Program-made: the position numbers and the translations under genes
Notes under the pieces: generated by a model
Database searches by the model: none
What the model was told of the DNA's origin: nothing
Seen by the model: the letters and a program-made list of their open reading frames with translations, nothing else
Assembly (NCBI RefSeq): GCF_000425825.1
Contig: NZ_AUEE01000005.1
Coordinates: 62,001-126,000, forward strand
Direction of reading: 5' to 3'
Length of the DNA stretch: 64,000 nt
Source: Jeotgalicoccus marinus DSM 19772
GTDB lineage: Bacteria > Bacillota > Bacilli > Staphylococcales > Salinicoccaceae
In this document: piece by piece, positions 1-8,604 of the stretch
Layout: each line of letters begins with the position of its first letter
Numbering within the stretch: position 1 is the first letter of the stretch

Positions 1-23
1 TTAAATTTTAGGAGGTTTTAAAT

Positions 24-380
24 ATGGCACCATTCTTTAAAGTTTATCATGACGATGAAAGAATTCAGGAAGATATCAATATCTTAAAATCAAACAAGAT
101 TGATAAAGAAAATATCTATGTATTAACACATGATGACGATCGTACAGATCGTATTGCAAAAAATGCTGAAGCCAACACGATTGGCGCAAAAGAACAAGGT
201 TTAGCTGACGCAGTTAAATCTACTTTTGAAAAACAAGGCGACGAATTAAGAAATAAATTCGAAAGTATCGGATTTTCTAAAGAAGAAGCATCAGAATATG
301 AAGCAGAATTAGACAAAGGCGCAGTATTCCTAATTGTCACTGAATCATATGGTGTAGACTTAGAAGCACTAATAGGATAA
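24..380 (+). CDS. General stress protein, YflT-type (118 aa)
   Basis: A small, acidic, soluble protein with no signal peptide or membrane segment. The N-terminal pattern (FKVYHDDERIQEDINILK, then YVLTHDDDRT) and the C-terminal hydrophobic strand (GAVFLIVTES) match the heat-induced stress protein YflT family, which is usually under general stress control in Bacilli. The biochemical role of the family is not established. The start is the ATG at 24, preceded by a strong AGGAGG at 11-16. The gene is monocistronic within the window and ends in a clear terminator. Its promoter lies beyond the left edge, so SigB control cannot be checked. Confidence 0.8.
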   Translation: MAPFFKVYHDDERIQEDINILKSNKIDKENIYVLTHDDDRTDRIAKNAEANTIGAKEQGLADAVKSTFEKQGDELRNKFESIGFSKEEASEYEAELDKGAVFLIVTESYGVDLEALIG

Positions 381-387
381 ATGTTTA

Positions 388-420
388 AAGCCATATCCCC
401 TACTTTTTGGGATATGGCTT
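388..420 (+). terminator. Intrinsic terminator after the stress protein gene
   Basis: An 11-12 bp perfect stem (AAGCCATATCCC / GGGATATGGCTT) closes a short loop. The T run lies in the loop rather than after the stem, so it may also stop transcription arriving from the minus-strand gene on the right. Confidence 0.75.
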
Positions 421-434
421 ATCTGATTAAGTTA

Positions 435-1109
435 CTATTGTTCTCCTGTGAATCCATTACCTGCTTCAATATCAATCAGCCAATGCCGTTTTAACATAAA
501 TGCACGTTCGGTTGCTGCTGTAGCGGCGATAATCGCGACAGCAAAGTTTTCCCAAAGCGACAGAGAAATCGGCGATGTAAAGGTACCAATATTTTCAGCC
601 ACCCACGGAATTTCTGTTAGTGTTTCTGTCAACTGTAATACAGTTAATACAAGTGAAAATAACAGGATAATTATTGCTAGTATACCGATAAAATTACTGA
701 TAACTGGAAACCGCTGATGAAACCCTCTTCTAAATCCTCTTACCGAGTTTTTATCAGGATAGACTGTGAAAATCGCATCTTGATTAGAAACATAATTAAT
801 TTTATTGATACCACTCGTACTATTTTTAACTTCGATCATGCCATCATCAACTGGAAATACAGCTGGGAGTTTAGAAAAAGCAATGTGCCTTCCTTCTTTA
901 TATAGGTCTACTGAAGGTTCTTCTGAAAAATATCTAGATTTTAAGGCGTAGTAAGTCGTGTTCCTATCCGCTTTATTGGTAATTTCTAAGTGAAACAACG
1001 AATGCGTAAATATATTCCAAATTCTATAAGGCTTCAAAAGATGACCATCGCCCGCTTTTACTTTCTTCATCTGCTTACGTCGTCTACTTTTCTTAGTTAA
1101 ACCAAGCAT
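435..1109 (-). CDS. Predicted membrane protein of unknown function (224 aa)
   Basis: I do not recognise the family. The N-terminus is very basic (KKSRRRKQMKKVK). A soluble region of about 130 residues follows, then one clear membrane helix (about 140-165, FIGILAIIILLFSLVLTVLQL) and a second weaker hydrophobic stretch (about 185-205, ENFAVAIIAATAAT). The ATG at 1109 has GAGGG eight bases upstream; an in-frame GTG at 1118 abuts the Shine-Dalgarno and is less likely. The gene lies downstream of another membrane protein gene on the same strand but is separated from it by a terminator hairpin, so co-transcription is doubtful. Confidence 0.65.
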   Translation of the reverse strand: MLGLTKKSRRRKQMKKVKAGDGHLLKPYRIWNIFTHSLFHLEITNKADRNTTYYALKSRYFSEEPSVDLYKEGRHIAFSKLPAVFPVDDGMIEVKNSTSGINKINYVSNQDAIFTVYPDKNSVRGFRRGFHQRFPVISNFIGILAIIILLFSLVLTVLQLTETLTEIPWVAENIGTFTSPISLSLWENFAVAIIAATAATERAFMLKRHWLIDIEAGNGFTGEQ

Positions 1110-1143
1110 AGGAAGCACCCTCTTATAAAATTTCTATACCCAC

Positions 1144-1183
1144 GAAAAATACCCATAAACACTGAATAATCAGCGTTTACGGG
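1144..1183 (-). terminator. Minus-strand terminator after the 108-aa membrane protein gene
   Basis: Read on the minus strand, a 14-bp stem (CCCGTAAACGCTGA / TCAGTGTTTATGGG) pairs fully if two G-U pairs are allowed, with a TTAT loop and a T-rich tail at 1144-1151. On the plus strand the same two positions are A-C mismatches, so the hairpin is directional. It overlaps the last codons of the upstream gene. Confidence 0.65.
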
Positions 1184-1496
1184 CTTTTTCTTCTTCAGAT
1201 TCTCTCAATACTCTTTCTGCTTCTCTAATCTCTTTAGCTTTTCTTCTATTTCTTTTCGCCACCCACATAGATACTGAAATAACTAACGATAAAACTGCTA
1301 GAAACGCTGCATATCCAAGTAGTGGTTGCCATTCTAAGTTAGAATAGAAGTTCGGTAAGATGAAAGCTAAGGCCCCCATCACCACGAAAGTTATAATCGG
1401 CATAATATAATATTTTTTTGGTAAAAATCCAACAAGAATACTTAAAACAATAACTGCTAATAAAGAATAAATATAAAACTGTACATCATCTATCAT
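1170..1496 (-). CDS. Small three-helix membrane protein, unknown function (108 aa)
   Basis: Three hydrophobic segments (about residues 8-25, 30-50 and 60-80) are followed by a highly charged C-terminal tail rich in Arg, Lys and Glu (about 82-108) that should face the cytoplasm. No known motif is visible. The ATG at 1496 is preceded by GAGGTG with 5-base spacing. The gene is divergent from pepF and shares a 127-bp intergenic region with it. Confidence 0.6.
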   Translation of the reverse strand: MIDDVQFYIYSLLAVIVLSILVGFLPKKYYIMPIITFVVMGALAFILPNFYSNLEWQPLLGYAAFLAVLSLVISVSMWVAKRNRRKAKEIREAERVLRESEEEKARKR

Positions 1497-1553
1497 ATTA
1501 TCACCTCTTGTGTTTAATACCCCATTATTTAAAAATCATTCATATTTCATAAG

Positions 1554-1583
1554 TTATACAATATTCACAATTTTATGTATAAT
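1554..1583 (+). promoter_or_regulatory. Candidate promoter of pepF
   Basis: A perfect -10 hexamer TATAAT (1578-1583) lies 18 bp after a weak -35-like TTATAC (1554-1559), about 40 bp ahead of the pepF start. Only the -10 is convincing. Confidence 0.4.
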
Positions 1584-1623
1584 ATATAATAGCAACAAAG
1601 GAATAATAACGGGAGATGATTTA

Positions 1624-3429
1624 ATGACAGAGTTACAAAACAGAACAGATGTCGATGTGAATTATACTTGGGATTTATCGGTTATCTTTAAAGATGACGA
1701 AACTTGCCAGGCTGCCATCGAACAAGCACGTAAACAGATCGACGACTTTCAAAAGAGTCACCAAGGACAAGTGAATACTGTAGACAATGCAATCAAAGCC
1801 ATTGACGACTACCGACAAATTTTAGAGGCGAATGTATTAATCGGTACATACTCAAACCTACGATTATCGGAAAATCGCGGTGACGAAGCTGCACAAAAAC
1901 TGGGTGGTTTGACGGGTAACCTCCAAACCGACTTAAGTTCAAAAACGAGCTTCTTAGTCAGTGAATTACTTGAGCAAGATGAATCATTTTTACAAGAAAT
2001 TGGTCAAACTAAGACAGAATATAAACACTATATAGATGATTTACTACGTTCTAAGCCCTACCAATTAGAAGCCAACGTTGAAAAAGCACTCGCATCTTTC
2101 TCTTCTGTATTTGCGGGACCTTATGATTTATATCAAAAAACAAAATTACTAGACATTGATTTTGGTACCTTCACTGCTAATGGTGAGGAATATTCTTTAT
2201 CTTACCTAGCGTTTGAAGGTGGATTAGAATCCAATCCTGATAAGGAAGTTCGTCGTCAGGCATTCAAAAAATTCTCAGAATCGTTAAGACAATACCAAGA
2301 AACGACGGCTGGAACTTATGATATTCACTTAAAACGTGAAAAAGCAGAAGCAGACTTACGTGGTTTTGACTCTGTGATTGATTACTTATTACACAGACAA
2401 AAAGTTGATCGTGAATTATACGATAGACAGATTGATACGATTACAGAAAAATTAGCCCCACATATGCGCCGTTATGCGAAGTTACTAAAAGATGTTCACG
2501 GCCTAGACACTATGAAATATGAAGACTTAAAGATTCCGTTAGATCCAGAATCAGAGCCAGAGATTAGTGTAGAAGAATCAAGGAAATATATTTTAGATGC
2601 CCTTGGTATTATGGGTGAAGATTATACAGATATGATCAACAGAGCCTACGATGAACGTTGGATCGACTTCGTTCAAAATAAAGGGAAATCAACAGGTGCT
2701 TTCTGTTCTAGTCCATATGGCAGTCATCCGTACATTTTAATCTCATGGTCTTCTTTAATGGAAGAAGTATTTGTCTTAGCCCATGAATTAGGTCATGCGG
2801 GTCACTTCAATAATGCGAACCGTGCACAAAATATTTTTGATACAAGACCATCGATGTACTTTATCGAAGCGCCAAGTACGATGAACGAGATGTTGATGGC
2901 CAATCACTTATTGAAGAATTCTGAAGATCCTGCATTTAAACGTTGGGTCATCAGTTCAATTATTTCAAGAACTTACTATCATAACTTTGTCACTCACCTA
3001 CTTGAGGCAGCTTATCAAAGAGAGGTTTATAAGCGTGTTGATAATTATGAGACAGTGACTGCATCGACTTTGAATCAATTAAAACGTGAGGTCATTGAGA
3101 AGTTCTGGGGTGAAGATGTTGAAATCACTGAAGGTGCTGAATTGACTTGGATGCGTCAACCACACTACTATATGGGACTTTATCCGTATACTTATTCAGC
3201 AGGATTAACAATTGCAACAGAAATGTCCAAACGTATTTTAAACGATGGCCAACCAGCAATTGATGATTGGTTAAATGTGCTTAAGACGGGTGGTAAAGAA
3301 GACCCAGTAGAATTAGCGAAGATGGCCGGCATTGATATTACAACTTCTGAACCATTAGAGAATACAATTGCCTATATCGGAGAACTCGTTGATCAATTAG
3401 AAGCGTTGACTGAAGAAATCGGTAAATAA
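1624..3429 (+). CDS. pepF: Oligoendopeptidase F, M3 zinc metallopeptidase (601 aa)
   Basis: A cytoplasmic metallopeptidase that trims short oligopeptides. The zinc-binding HEXXH motif is at H387-E388-L-G-H391, in the sequence LAHELGHAGH typical of M3B proteases, and a downstream Glu in EAPSTMNEM fits the third ligand. Length is normal for the family (about 600). The reading frame is open back to 1510, but the ATG at 1624 is preceded by GGGAGATG and begins the standard family N-terminus (LQNRTDVDVNYTWDLSVIF), so it is chosen. The gene is single, with its own terminator, and converges with cvfB across a repeat array. Confidence 0.93.
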   Translation: MTELQNRTDVDVNYTWDLSVIFKDDETCQAAIEQARKQIDDFQKSHQGQVNTVDNAIKAIDDYRQILEANVLIGTYSNLRLSENRGDEAAQKLGGLTGNLQTDLSSKTSFLVSELLEQDESFLQEIGQTKTEYKHYIDDLLRSKPYQLEANVEKALASFSSVFAGPYDLYQKTKLLDIDFGTFTANGEEYSLSYLAFEGGLESNPDKEVRRQAFKKFSESLRQYQETTAGTYDIHLKREKAEADLRGFDSVIDYLLHRQKVDRELYDRQIDTITEKLAPHMRRYAKLLKDVHGLDTMKYEDLKIPLDPESEPEISVEESRKYILDALGIMGEDYTDMINRAYDERWIDFVQNKGKSTGAFCSSPYGSHPYILISWSSLMEEVFVLAHELGHAGHFNNANRAQNIFDTRPSMYFIEAPSTMNEMLMANHLLKNSEDPAFKRWVISSIISRTYYHNFVTHLLEAAYQREVYKRVDNYETVTASTLNQLKREVIEKFWGEDVEITEGAELTWMRQPHYYMGLYPYTYSAGLTIATEMSKRILNDGQPAIDDWLNVLKTGGKEDPVELAKMAGIDITTSEPLENTIAYIGELVDQLEALTEEIGK

Positions 3430-3437
3430 TTTATAGA

Positions 3438-3472
3438 GTATGAAATCCTTTGATGGATTTCATACTTTTTTA
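3438..3472 (+). terminator. Intrinsic terminator of pepF
   Basis: A perfect 11-bp stem (GTATGAAATCC / GGATTTCATAC) with a 6-nt loop is followed by six T residues. Confidence 0.85.
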
Positions 3473-3489
3473 TTATATATGGATTGTTA

Positions 3490-3734
3490 CGTGCCGTCGT
3501 GGAATTGACGACGGCACATAAATGAGAATACGTGCCAATAGCAGGTCACAATGGCGCAAAAAGAGAAATACGCGCCAATGAGCAACTCATAATGGCGCGA
3601 AAAGGCAAATACGTGCCAATGAGCGGATCACAATGGCGCAAAAAGGGGAATACGCGCCAATGAGCGGGTCACGATGGCGCAAAAAGAGAAATACGCGCCA
3701 ATGAGCAAATCACAATGGCGCGTACGTATTCTCG
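3490..3734. repeat. Tandem array of about six 41-bp hairpin units
   Basis: Units begin at 3490, 3531, 3571, 3612, 3653 and 3694, giving steps of 41, 40, 41, 41 and 41 bp. Units 2-6 share the order GARAATAC, then a dyad (GYGCCA ... TGGCGC, loop about 15 nt), then an A-rich linker. Unit 1 is divergent but keeps the period and carries its own perfect 10-bp hairpin (GTGCCGTCGT / ACGACGGCAC at 3491-3517). The array fills the gap between convergent pepF and cvfB; no gene is visible. Unlike CRISPR, the whole unit is repeated and there are no unique spacers. Confidence 0.88.
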
Positions 3735-3745
3735 AATCAATATAT

Positions 3746-4621
3746 TTACTTATCCTTCAAGTGTGTCATGCCGTTAACAAACTCGATGCGTCCTTCTTTC
3801 AATAATCCACCTAAAGCGCGTTTGAACTGACCTTTAGATAAGTTGAAGACACGTTTGATGTCTTCGGGTGAACTTTTATCGTTAAATTCCATCATGTCAT
3901 CATGCATCTGCATGTATTCGACGATACGTTCTCCGTCAGTACCTAGACGTTTATAGGATTTTTCTAGGAAGGAGCCGTTGACTTCACCTTTTTCATTAAT
4001 GCCAATCAGTCTAAAGGAGACTTCTTGCCCGAGTCGAGGCTCTTGCTCTCTTTCACTCTCGTGAACGAAGACCTTGTAGCCTTCATCCGAAATCAGGAAG
4101 GTTCCGACTTTCAGTAAACGGTACGGACGCCCTTTTAACCACTTGTTACCGAGTGATTCATAGTCCTCACGAGTTAATTTCTGGAACTTTTCACTTACTT
4201 CTGTTTCAGTAATTAGACGGCCGTACAACTGATCATCTGCCTCAACACGAATCGTCGCATAGACCATATCATCGACAGCTGGCCAAACTTCCTTCATACG
4301 TGGTAAGTCAATCCAAGGAATGAGGATTTCACGTGGTGAGCCAATGTCTAAGTATGCCCCATCACGATTGACTTCGCTCACTCGTGCGTAGCCGAATTTG
4401 TCGGCTGTAATGCTCGGGATTTTAGGTGTTGCGAAGAGTTCACCTGAGCGGTTCGGATAGATAAAAACCGGTACTTCTTCGTCAATATCATAATCCAAGT
4501 CTCCTTCGATTTCTGAACGGTTCATGCGGATATACTTTTCATCTTCAGTTACAAGATGATAGGTCGAGCCTTCTTTTTTGATTACTTTTAAAAATTGTAC
4601 TGTACCTGATATTTTAGTCAT
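3746..4621 (-). CDS. cvfB: Conserved virulence factor B, S1-type RNA-binding protein (291 aa)
   Basis: This matches CvfB/YitL, a cytoplasmic RNA-binding protein reported in S. aureus to affect virulence gene expression. The family has S1-like beta-barrel modules followed by a C-terminal winged helix. Here the S1-like segments span roughly residues 1-215, including GYARVSEVNRDGAYLDIG near 77-95, and the winged-helix region is about 225-291 (SPEDIKRVFNLSKGQFKRALGGLLKEGRI). Length is normal for the family. The ATG at 4621 is followed by MTKISGTVQFLKV. It is divergent from the ABC-F gene on its right. Confidence 0.9.
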   Translation of the reverse strand: MTKISGTVQFLKVIKKEGSTYHLVTEDEKYIRMNRSEIEGDLDYDIDEEVPVFIYPNRSGELFATPKIPSITADKFGYARVSEVNRDGAYLDIGSPREILIPWIDLPRMKEVWPAVDDMVYATIRVEADDQLYGRLITETEVSEKFQKLTREDYESLGNKWLKGRPYRLLKVGTFLISDEGYKVFVHESEREQEPRLGQEVSFRLIGINEKGEVNGSFLEKSYKRLGTDGERIVEYMQMHDDMMEFNDKSSPEDIKRVFNLSKGQFKRALGGLLKEGRIEFVNGMTHLKDK

Positions 4622-4790
4622 TTTAAGTCCTCATTTATTTCACAAATTGTTTTAAACTATTAAGTTCTATTTTAGCAATAGCCTCATTGGTTTCAAAGGT
4701 TAACTATATTCCAATAATATCATATTTATGGTATCATCGCTTATGAATGTAAACTTTTAAAACGAATGTTTAATATAAAGGAGAATGCAC

Positions 4791-6392
4791 ATGCTGCAAG
4801 TAAGCGACGTGAGTCTGAGATTTGGAGATAGAAAGCTTTTTGAAGATGTAAACATTAAATTCACACCAGGGAATTGCTACGGATTAATCGGTGCAAATGG
4901 TGCTGGTAAATCTACATTTCTTAAGGTATTAACTGGTGAAGTTGACTCAGATGGCCACGTAATTTTAGGACAAGACGAACGCATGGCGTTCTTAAGACAG
5001 GATCACTTTGGTTATGAAGACACAAGAGTTTTAGACGTTGTCATGATGGGCCATGAGAAATTATGGAATGTCATGAACGAAAAGAATGAAATCTACATGA
5101 AACCTGATTTTTCAGATGAGGACGGTATTAGAGCGGCTGAACTTGAAGGAGAATTTGGTGAAATGGGTGGTTGGACTGCAGAAAGTGATGCAGAGTCCCT
5201 ACTCCACGGCCTTGGAATTCCTCACGACTTAGTTGATAAGAACATGTCTGAACTTGATAATACACAAAAGGTAAAAGTGCTTTTAGCTCAAAGTCTATTC
5301 GGTAATCCTGATGTACTGTTACTCGATGAGCCGACCAATGGTTTAGACATTGAAGCGGTACAGTGGTTAGAAGAATTCTTAATCGATTTTGAAAACACTG
5401 TAATCGTCGTATCCCACGACCGACACTTCCTAAATAATGTATGTACACATATTGCGGATTTAGACTTTGGTAAGATTAAAGTCTATGTTGGAAACTACGA
5501 TTTCTGGTATCAATCTAGTCAGATGGCCCTACAAATGGCCCAAGACCAAAATAAGAAAAAAGAAGAAAAGATTAAGGAACTAAAAGACTTCGTTGCTCGG
5601 TTCTCTGCCAACGCTTCAAAATCTAAGCAGGCAACCAGCCGTAAGAAGATGCTTGATAAGATTGAACTTGAAGATATTCAACCTTCATCTCGTCGCTATC
5701 CATTTGTCAACTTTACTGCAGGTAGAGAAATCGGTAATGAGCTCTTACAAGTTACTGGACTCTCCTACTCTATTGACGGTGAAAAGGTACTTGATAACCT
5801 ATCATTTACTTTAGCACCTTATAGTAAAGTCATATTAACAGGTGGATCAGAATTACAAAGAACGACCCTACTTCGTATTTTAGCTGGAGAAATTGAGGCT
5901 GATGAAGGCGAAGTTCGCTGGGGTGTCACAACATCACAATCTTATTTCCCTAAAGATAATTCTGAGTACTTTGAAGGTGTGGACTTAAGTCTTGTTGAAT
6001 GGTTGCGTCAGTATGCACCACCAGAAGAACAGACTGAAACATTCCTAAGAGGCTTCTTAGGTCGCATGCTCTTTTCTGGTGAAGAAGCGAAGAAAAAAGC
6101 GAGCGTATTATCAGGGGGAGAGAAAGTACGCGCCATGCTCAGTAAGATGATGTTATCTCAAGCTAACGTCATTCTACTTGATGAGCCAACAAACCACTTA
6201 GACTTAGAAAGCATTACTGCGGTCAACGATGGCTTGAAGAAATTTAAAGGTTCTATGATCTTTACATCACACGATTTAGAGTTCATCAATACAATTTCAA
6301 ACACAGTCTTAGACATCTCTGACAACAAGGCAATCGTTAAGGAAATTGGTTATGAAGATTACCTTGTAGAAAAAGGAATTATCAAGAAATAA
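4791..6392 (+). CDS. ABC-F family ATPase (YkpA/YbiT-like) with one degenerate ATP site (533 aa)
   Basis: A soluble protein with two ABC ATPase domains and no membrane domain, joined by a charged linker (about 245-290, rich in Lys and Glu) as in ribosome-acting ABC-F factors. Domain 1 has an intact Walker A (G34-ANGAGKS-T42) and Walker B Glu180, but its signature is LDNTQ (155-159) instead of LSGGQ. Domain 2 has LSGGE (440-444) and catalytic Glu465, but its Walker A position reads GGSELQRTT (351-359), with the Lys replaced by Arg. So one composite site is intact and the other is lost. The ATG at 4791 is chosen because AAGGAG (4778-4783) sits 7 bases ahead; the in-frame ATG at 4785 is too close to it. 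Confidence 0.88.
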   Translation: MLQVSDVSLRFGDRKLFEDVNIKFTPGNCYGLIGANGAGKSTFLKVLTGEVDSDGHVILGQDERMAFLRQDHFGYEDTRVLDVVMMGHEKLWNVMNEKNEIYMKPDFSDEDGIRAAELEGEFGEMGGWTAESDAESLLHGLGIPHDLVDKNMSELDNTQKVKVLLAQSLFGNPDVLLLDEPTNGLDIEAVQWLEEFLIDFENTVIVVSHDRHFLNNVCTHIADLDFGKIKVYVGNYDFWYQSSQMALQMAQDQNKKKEEKIKELKDFVARFSANASKSKQATSRKKMLDKIELEDIQPSSRRYPFVNFTAGREIGNELLQVTGLSYSIDGEKVLDNLSFTLAPYSKVILTGGSELQRTTLLRILAGEIEADEGEVRWGVTTSQSYFPKDNSEYFEGVDLSLVEWLRQYAPPEEQTETFLRGFLGRMLFSGEEAKKKASVLSGGEKVRAMLSKMMLSQANVILLDEPTNHLDLESITAVNDGLKKFKGSMIFTSHDLEFINTISNTVLDISDNKAIVKEIGYEDYLVEKGIIKK

Positions 6393-6402
6393 GAACTTTC
6401 TG

Positions 6403-6431
6403 TTTACTTTGAATATTACCTTATGTATAAT
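6403..6431 (+). promoter_or_regulatory. Promoter of the lysine operon leader
   Basis: TTTACT (6403-6408), a 17-bp spacer, and a perfect TATAAT (6426-6431). Transcription would start near 6438, just ahead of the riboswitch aptamer. Confidence 0.75.
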
Positions 6432-6454
6432 GACATCTAACGACAAAAACTAAA

Positions 6455-6681
6455 TATTATTAAGATGAGGCGCATCAATCATGAGTACTCATATACTTAA
6501 CTTCTGCGAAAGTGTATATGACTAAAGGGTGAGATGCCGAAATGAATGGTAGAAACGCAGCTACCACTCGTTGGATTCGTAGGTTAAGAGCTAAGGATTT
6601 GTCATTATTTTCACGGATAATGGAGTGCATCACTTGTATATAAATTTTAAACAAGTCTGGTCACCCAGGCTTGTTTTTTTA
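6455..6681 (+). promoter_or_regulatory. Lysine riboswitch (L box) with terminator
   Basis: The leader holds the L-box conserved blocks in order: GATGAGGCGC (from 6464), the AATCATGAGTA loop region, AAGGGTGAGATGCCGAA (about 6525-6541), and the closing GGAGTGCATCACTTG (from 6622). A terminator stem follows (ACAAGTCTGG 6651-6660 / CCAGGCTTGT 6665-6674) and then a run of T. The 3' strand of the aptamer base (ACTTGT 6632-6637) can instead pair with ACAAGT at 6651-6656, which would disrupt the terminator. Lysine binding should therefore favour termination and reduce expression of asd-lysA. Confidence 0.92.
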
Positions 6682-6722
6682 TTTACATTTTTGATTGTAC
6701 TTATAAAACTAGGAGGCATGTT

Positions 6723-7700
6723 ATGAAATTAGCAGTAGTTGGTGCAACAGGTGTTGTAGGTACAAAAATGTTAGAAATGATTGAGCAATATGAAATCCCT
6801 TTTGATGACTTGGTCTTATTTTCATCCAAGCGTTCAAGTGGTAAAGAAGTTGAGTTTAAAGGACAAACTTACATTGTCGAAGAATTAACGGAAGATAAAA
6901 CAAAGGATGGCTTTGATTATGTCGTCATGAGTGCAGGTGGGCGGGCGAGTGAAAAGTTCGCCCCACTTTTTGAAGACAATGGCGCAATCATTATCGATAA
7001 TTCAAGCTTTTGGAGAATGAAGGATGATATCGATCTCATCGTTCCAGAGATTAATGAGCCTAGATTAAATAGAAAGATTATAGCGAACCCGAACTGTTCA
7101 ACAATTCAATCTGTCATTGCCTTACAACCACTCTACGATATCTTTGGTATCAAGCGTGTCCATTACGCAACTTACCAATCAGTATCTGGTTCAGGTGCAG
7201 GTGGCATTAGGGATTTAGAAGAAGGTGCAAAAGGTGAAGCACCGACAACATATCCGAAACCAATTTATAACAATGTGATTCCTCAAATTGATGTTTTTTT
7301 AGAAGATGGTTATACAAAAGAAGAAGTCAAAATGATTGATGAAACGAAAAAGATTCTTGGAAATGATGATATTCAGGTCACTGCAACTTGTGTGAGAGTA
7401 CCGGTGATTTCAAGTCACAGTGTTCAGATTAATGTGACGCTAGAAAAGAGAGCAACAGAAGAAGAAGTTAGGAATGCTTTTAGAAACGTACCACACATTG
7501 TCTTGATGGATCATCCTAAAAATGGTGTCTACCCTACACCGTTTGAAGCATCCCATCAAAATGAGATTTACGTCGGTCGTATTAGAAAAGACCCAACGCT
7601 CGAGAACACCTTCCACGTATGGTGTGTCGGAGACAACTTACTTAAAGGTGCCGCACAAAACACAGTTCAAATTCTTAAAACGCTAATCGATAATAAATAA
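6723..7700 (+). CDS. asd: Aspartate-semialdehyde dehydrogenase (325 aa)
   Basis: It reduces aspartyl phosphate with NADPH to aspartate semialdehyde, the branch point to lysine/DAP, threonine and methionine. The N-terminal Rossmann motif is GATGVVG, the catalytic Cys is C125 in ANPNCSTIQ, and the loop SVSGSGAGGIRDLEEG is typical. AGGAGG lies 7 bases ahead of the ATG. This is the first gene after the lysine riboswitch; in S. aureus that place is held by lysC, which is absent here, so aspartokinase must come from another locus. Confidence 0.95.
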   Translation: MKLAVVGATGVVGTKMLEMIEQYEIPFDDLVLFSSKRSSGKEVEFKGQTYIVEELTEDKTKDGFDYVVMSAGGRASEKFAPLFEDNGAIIIDNSSFWRMKDDIDLIVPEINEPRLNRKIIANPNCSTIQSVIALQPLYDIFGIKRVHYATYQSVSGSGAGGIRDLEEGAKGEAPTTYPKPIYNNVIPQIDVFLEDGYTKEEVKMIDETKKILGNDDIQVTATCVRVPVISSHSVQINVTLEKRATEEEVRNAFRNVPHIVLMDHPKNGVYPTPFEASHQNEIYVGRIRKDPTLENTFHVWCVGDNLLKGAAQNTVQILKTLIDNK

Positions 7701-7713
7701 GGAGCGGATATAT

Positions 7714-8604
7714 ATGACCCATATTTTTGAAGGTATTGGTGTTGCAATGACCACCCCATTTTCGAATAATCAAGTGGATTATGAAGCATATAAAAATCAT
7801 ATTGAATTTTTAATCGAGCACAACGCACAAAGTTTAATTATCAATGGTACAACAGGAGAATCCCCTACCCTTTCAGATGATGAAATCAAAGGACTATTAA
7901 ATACAGCGATTGAAACAGTCAATGGTCGTGTGCCAGTGATTGCAGGGACCGGAACAAACTCTACAGAGCGTTCAATCGCCCTATCGAAATATGCTGAAGA
8001 AGCGGGTGCTGACGCAGTCATGTTAATTACGCCTTATTACAATAAGAGTAATCAACGCGGTTTAGTGGCACACTTCACAACGATCGCAGATGCCATTAAC
8101 ATTCCGATTGTCTTATATAATGTGCCGTCCAGAACGAACTTATCAATTGAACCTGAGACGGTACTAGAACTCAGCCAACACAGAAATATAGTCGCTTTAA
8201 AAGATGCTGTTGGTGACTTAAACTACACAATTGAGGTCTTAAACTTAGTCGATGAAAACTTTGCCCTCTACAGTGGTAACGATGATAATTTCACAGACTT
8301 TACAGATCTTGGCGGTAAAGGTTTAATTTCAGTAGTCGGCAATGTGATTCCAAAAGAATTACAAGATGTCTACGAGCGTCAAACCAATAATGACCGTGAA
8401 ACCGCAAGAGCACGTTTTAAAGATTTAATGCCGGTCATCAATGCTGTACAAGTAGACGTCAACCCAATCCCAGTTAAAGCACTCACAGCAGAACTTGGTT
8501 TTGGTCAATATGAACTAAGACTTCCACTCTTACCATTAGATGAAGCAGTTAGACAGACTGTTGTTGATGTTTATCAAAGTTACAAAGAAGGTGTCAGAGT
8601 ATGA
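7714..8604 (+). CDS. dapA: 4-hydroxy-tetrahydrodipicolinate synthase (296 aa)
   Basis: It condenses pyruvate with aspartate semialdehyde, the first committed step towards DAP and lysine. The TIM-barrel signature includes NGTTGES (44-50), the catalytic Tyr Y135 in YNVPSRT, and the Schiff-base Lys K163 in VALKDAVGD. Length is normal. AAGGAG lies 7-8 bases before the ATG, 13 bp after asd. The stop codon overlaps the dapB start by 4 bp, implying translational coupling. Confidence 0.95.
   Translation: MTHIFEGIGVAMTTPFSNNQVDYEAYKNHIEFLIEHNAQSLIINGTTGESPTLSDDEIKGLLNTAIETVNGRVPVIAGTGTNSTERSIALSKYAEEAGADAVMLITPYYNKSNQRGLVAHFTTIADAINIPIVLYNVPSRTNLSIEPETVLELSQHRNIVALKDAVGDLNYTIEVLNLVDENFALYSGNDDNFTDFTDLGGKGLISVVGNVIPKELQDVYERQTNNDRETARARFKDLMPVINAVQVDVNPIPVKALTAELGFGQYELRLPLLPLDEAVRQTVVDVYQSYKEGVRV

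Noticed and set aside
1510-1623. Longer N-terminus for PepF
   Set aside because: The extra 38 residues contain the promoter -10 and are hydrophobic without family support; a ribosome site precedes the ATG at 1624.
3490-3734. Repeat array considered as CRISPR
   Set aside because: The entire 41-bp unit repeats with no unique spacers, and no cas gene is near.
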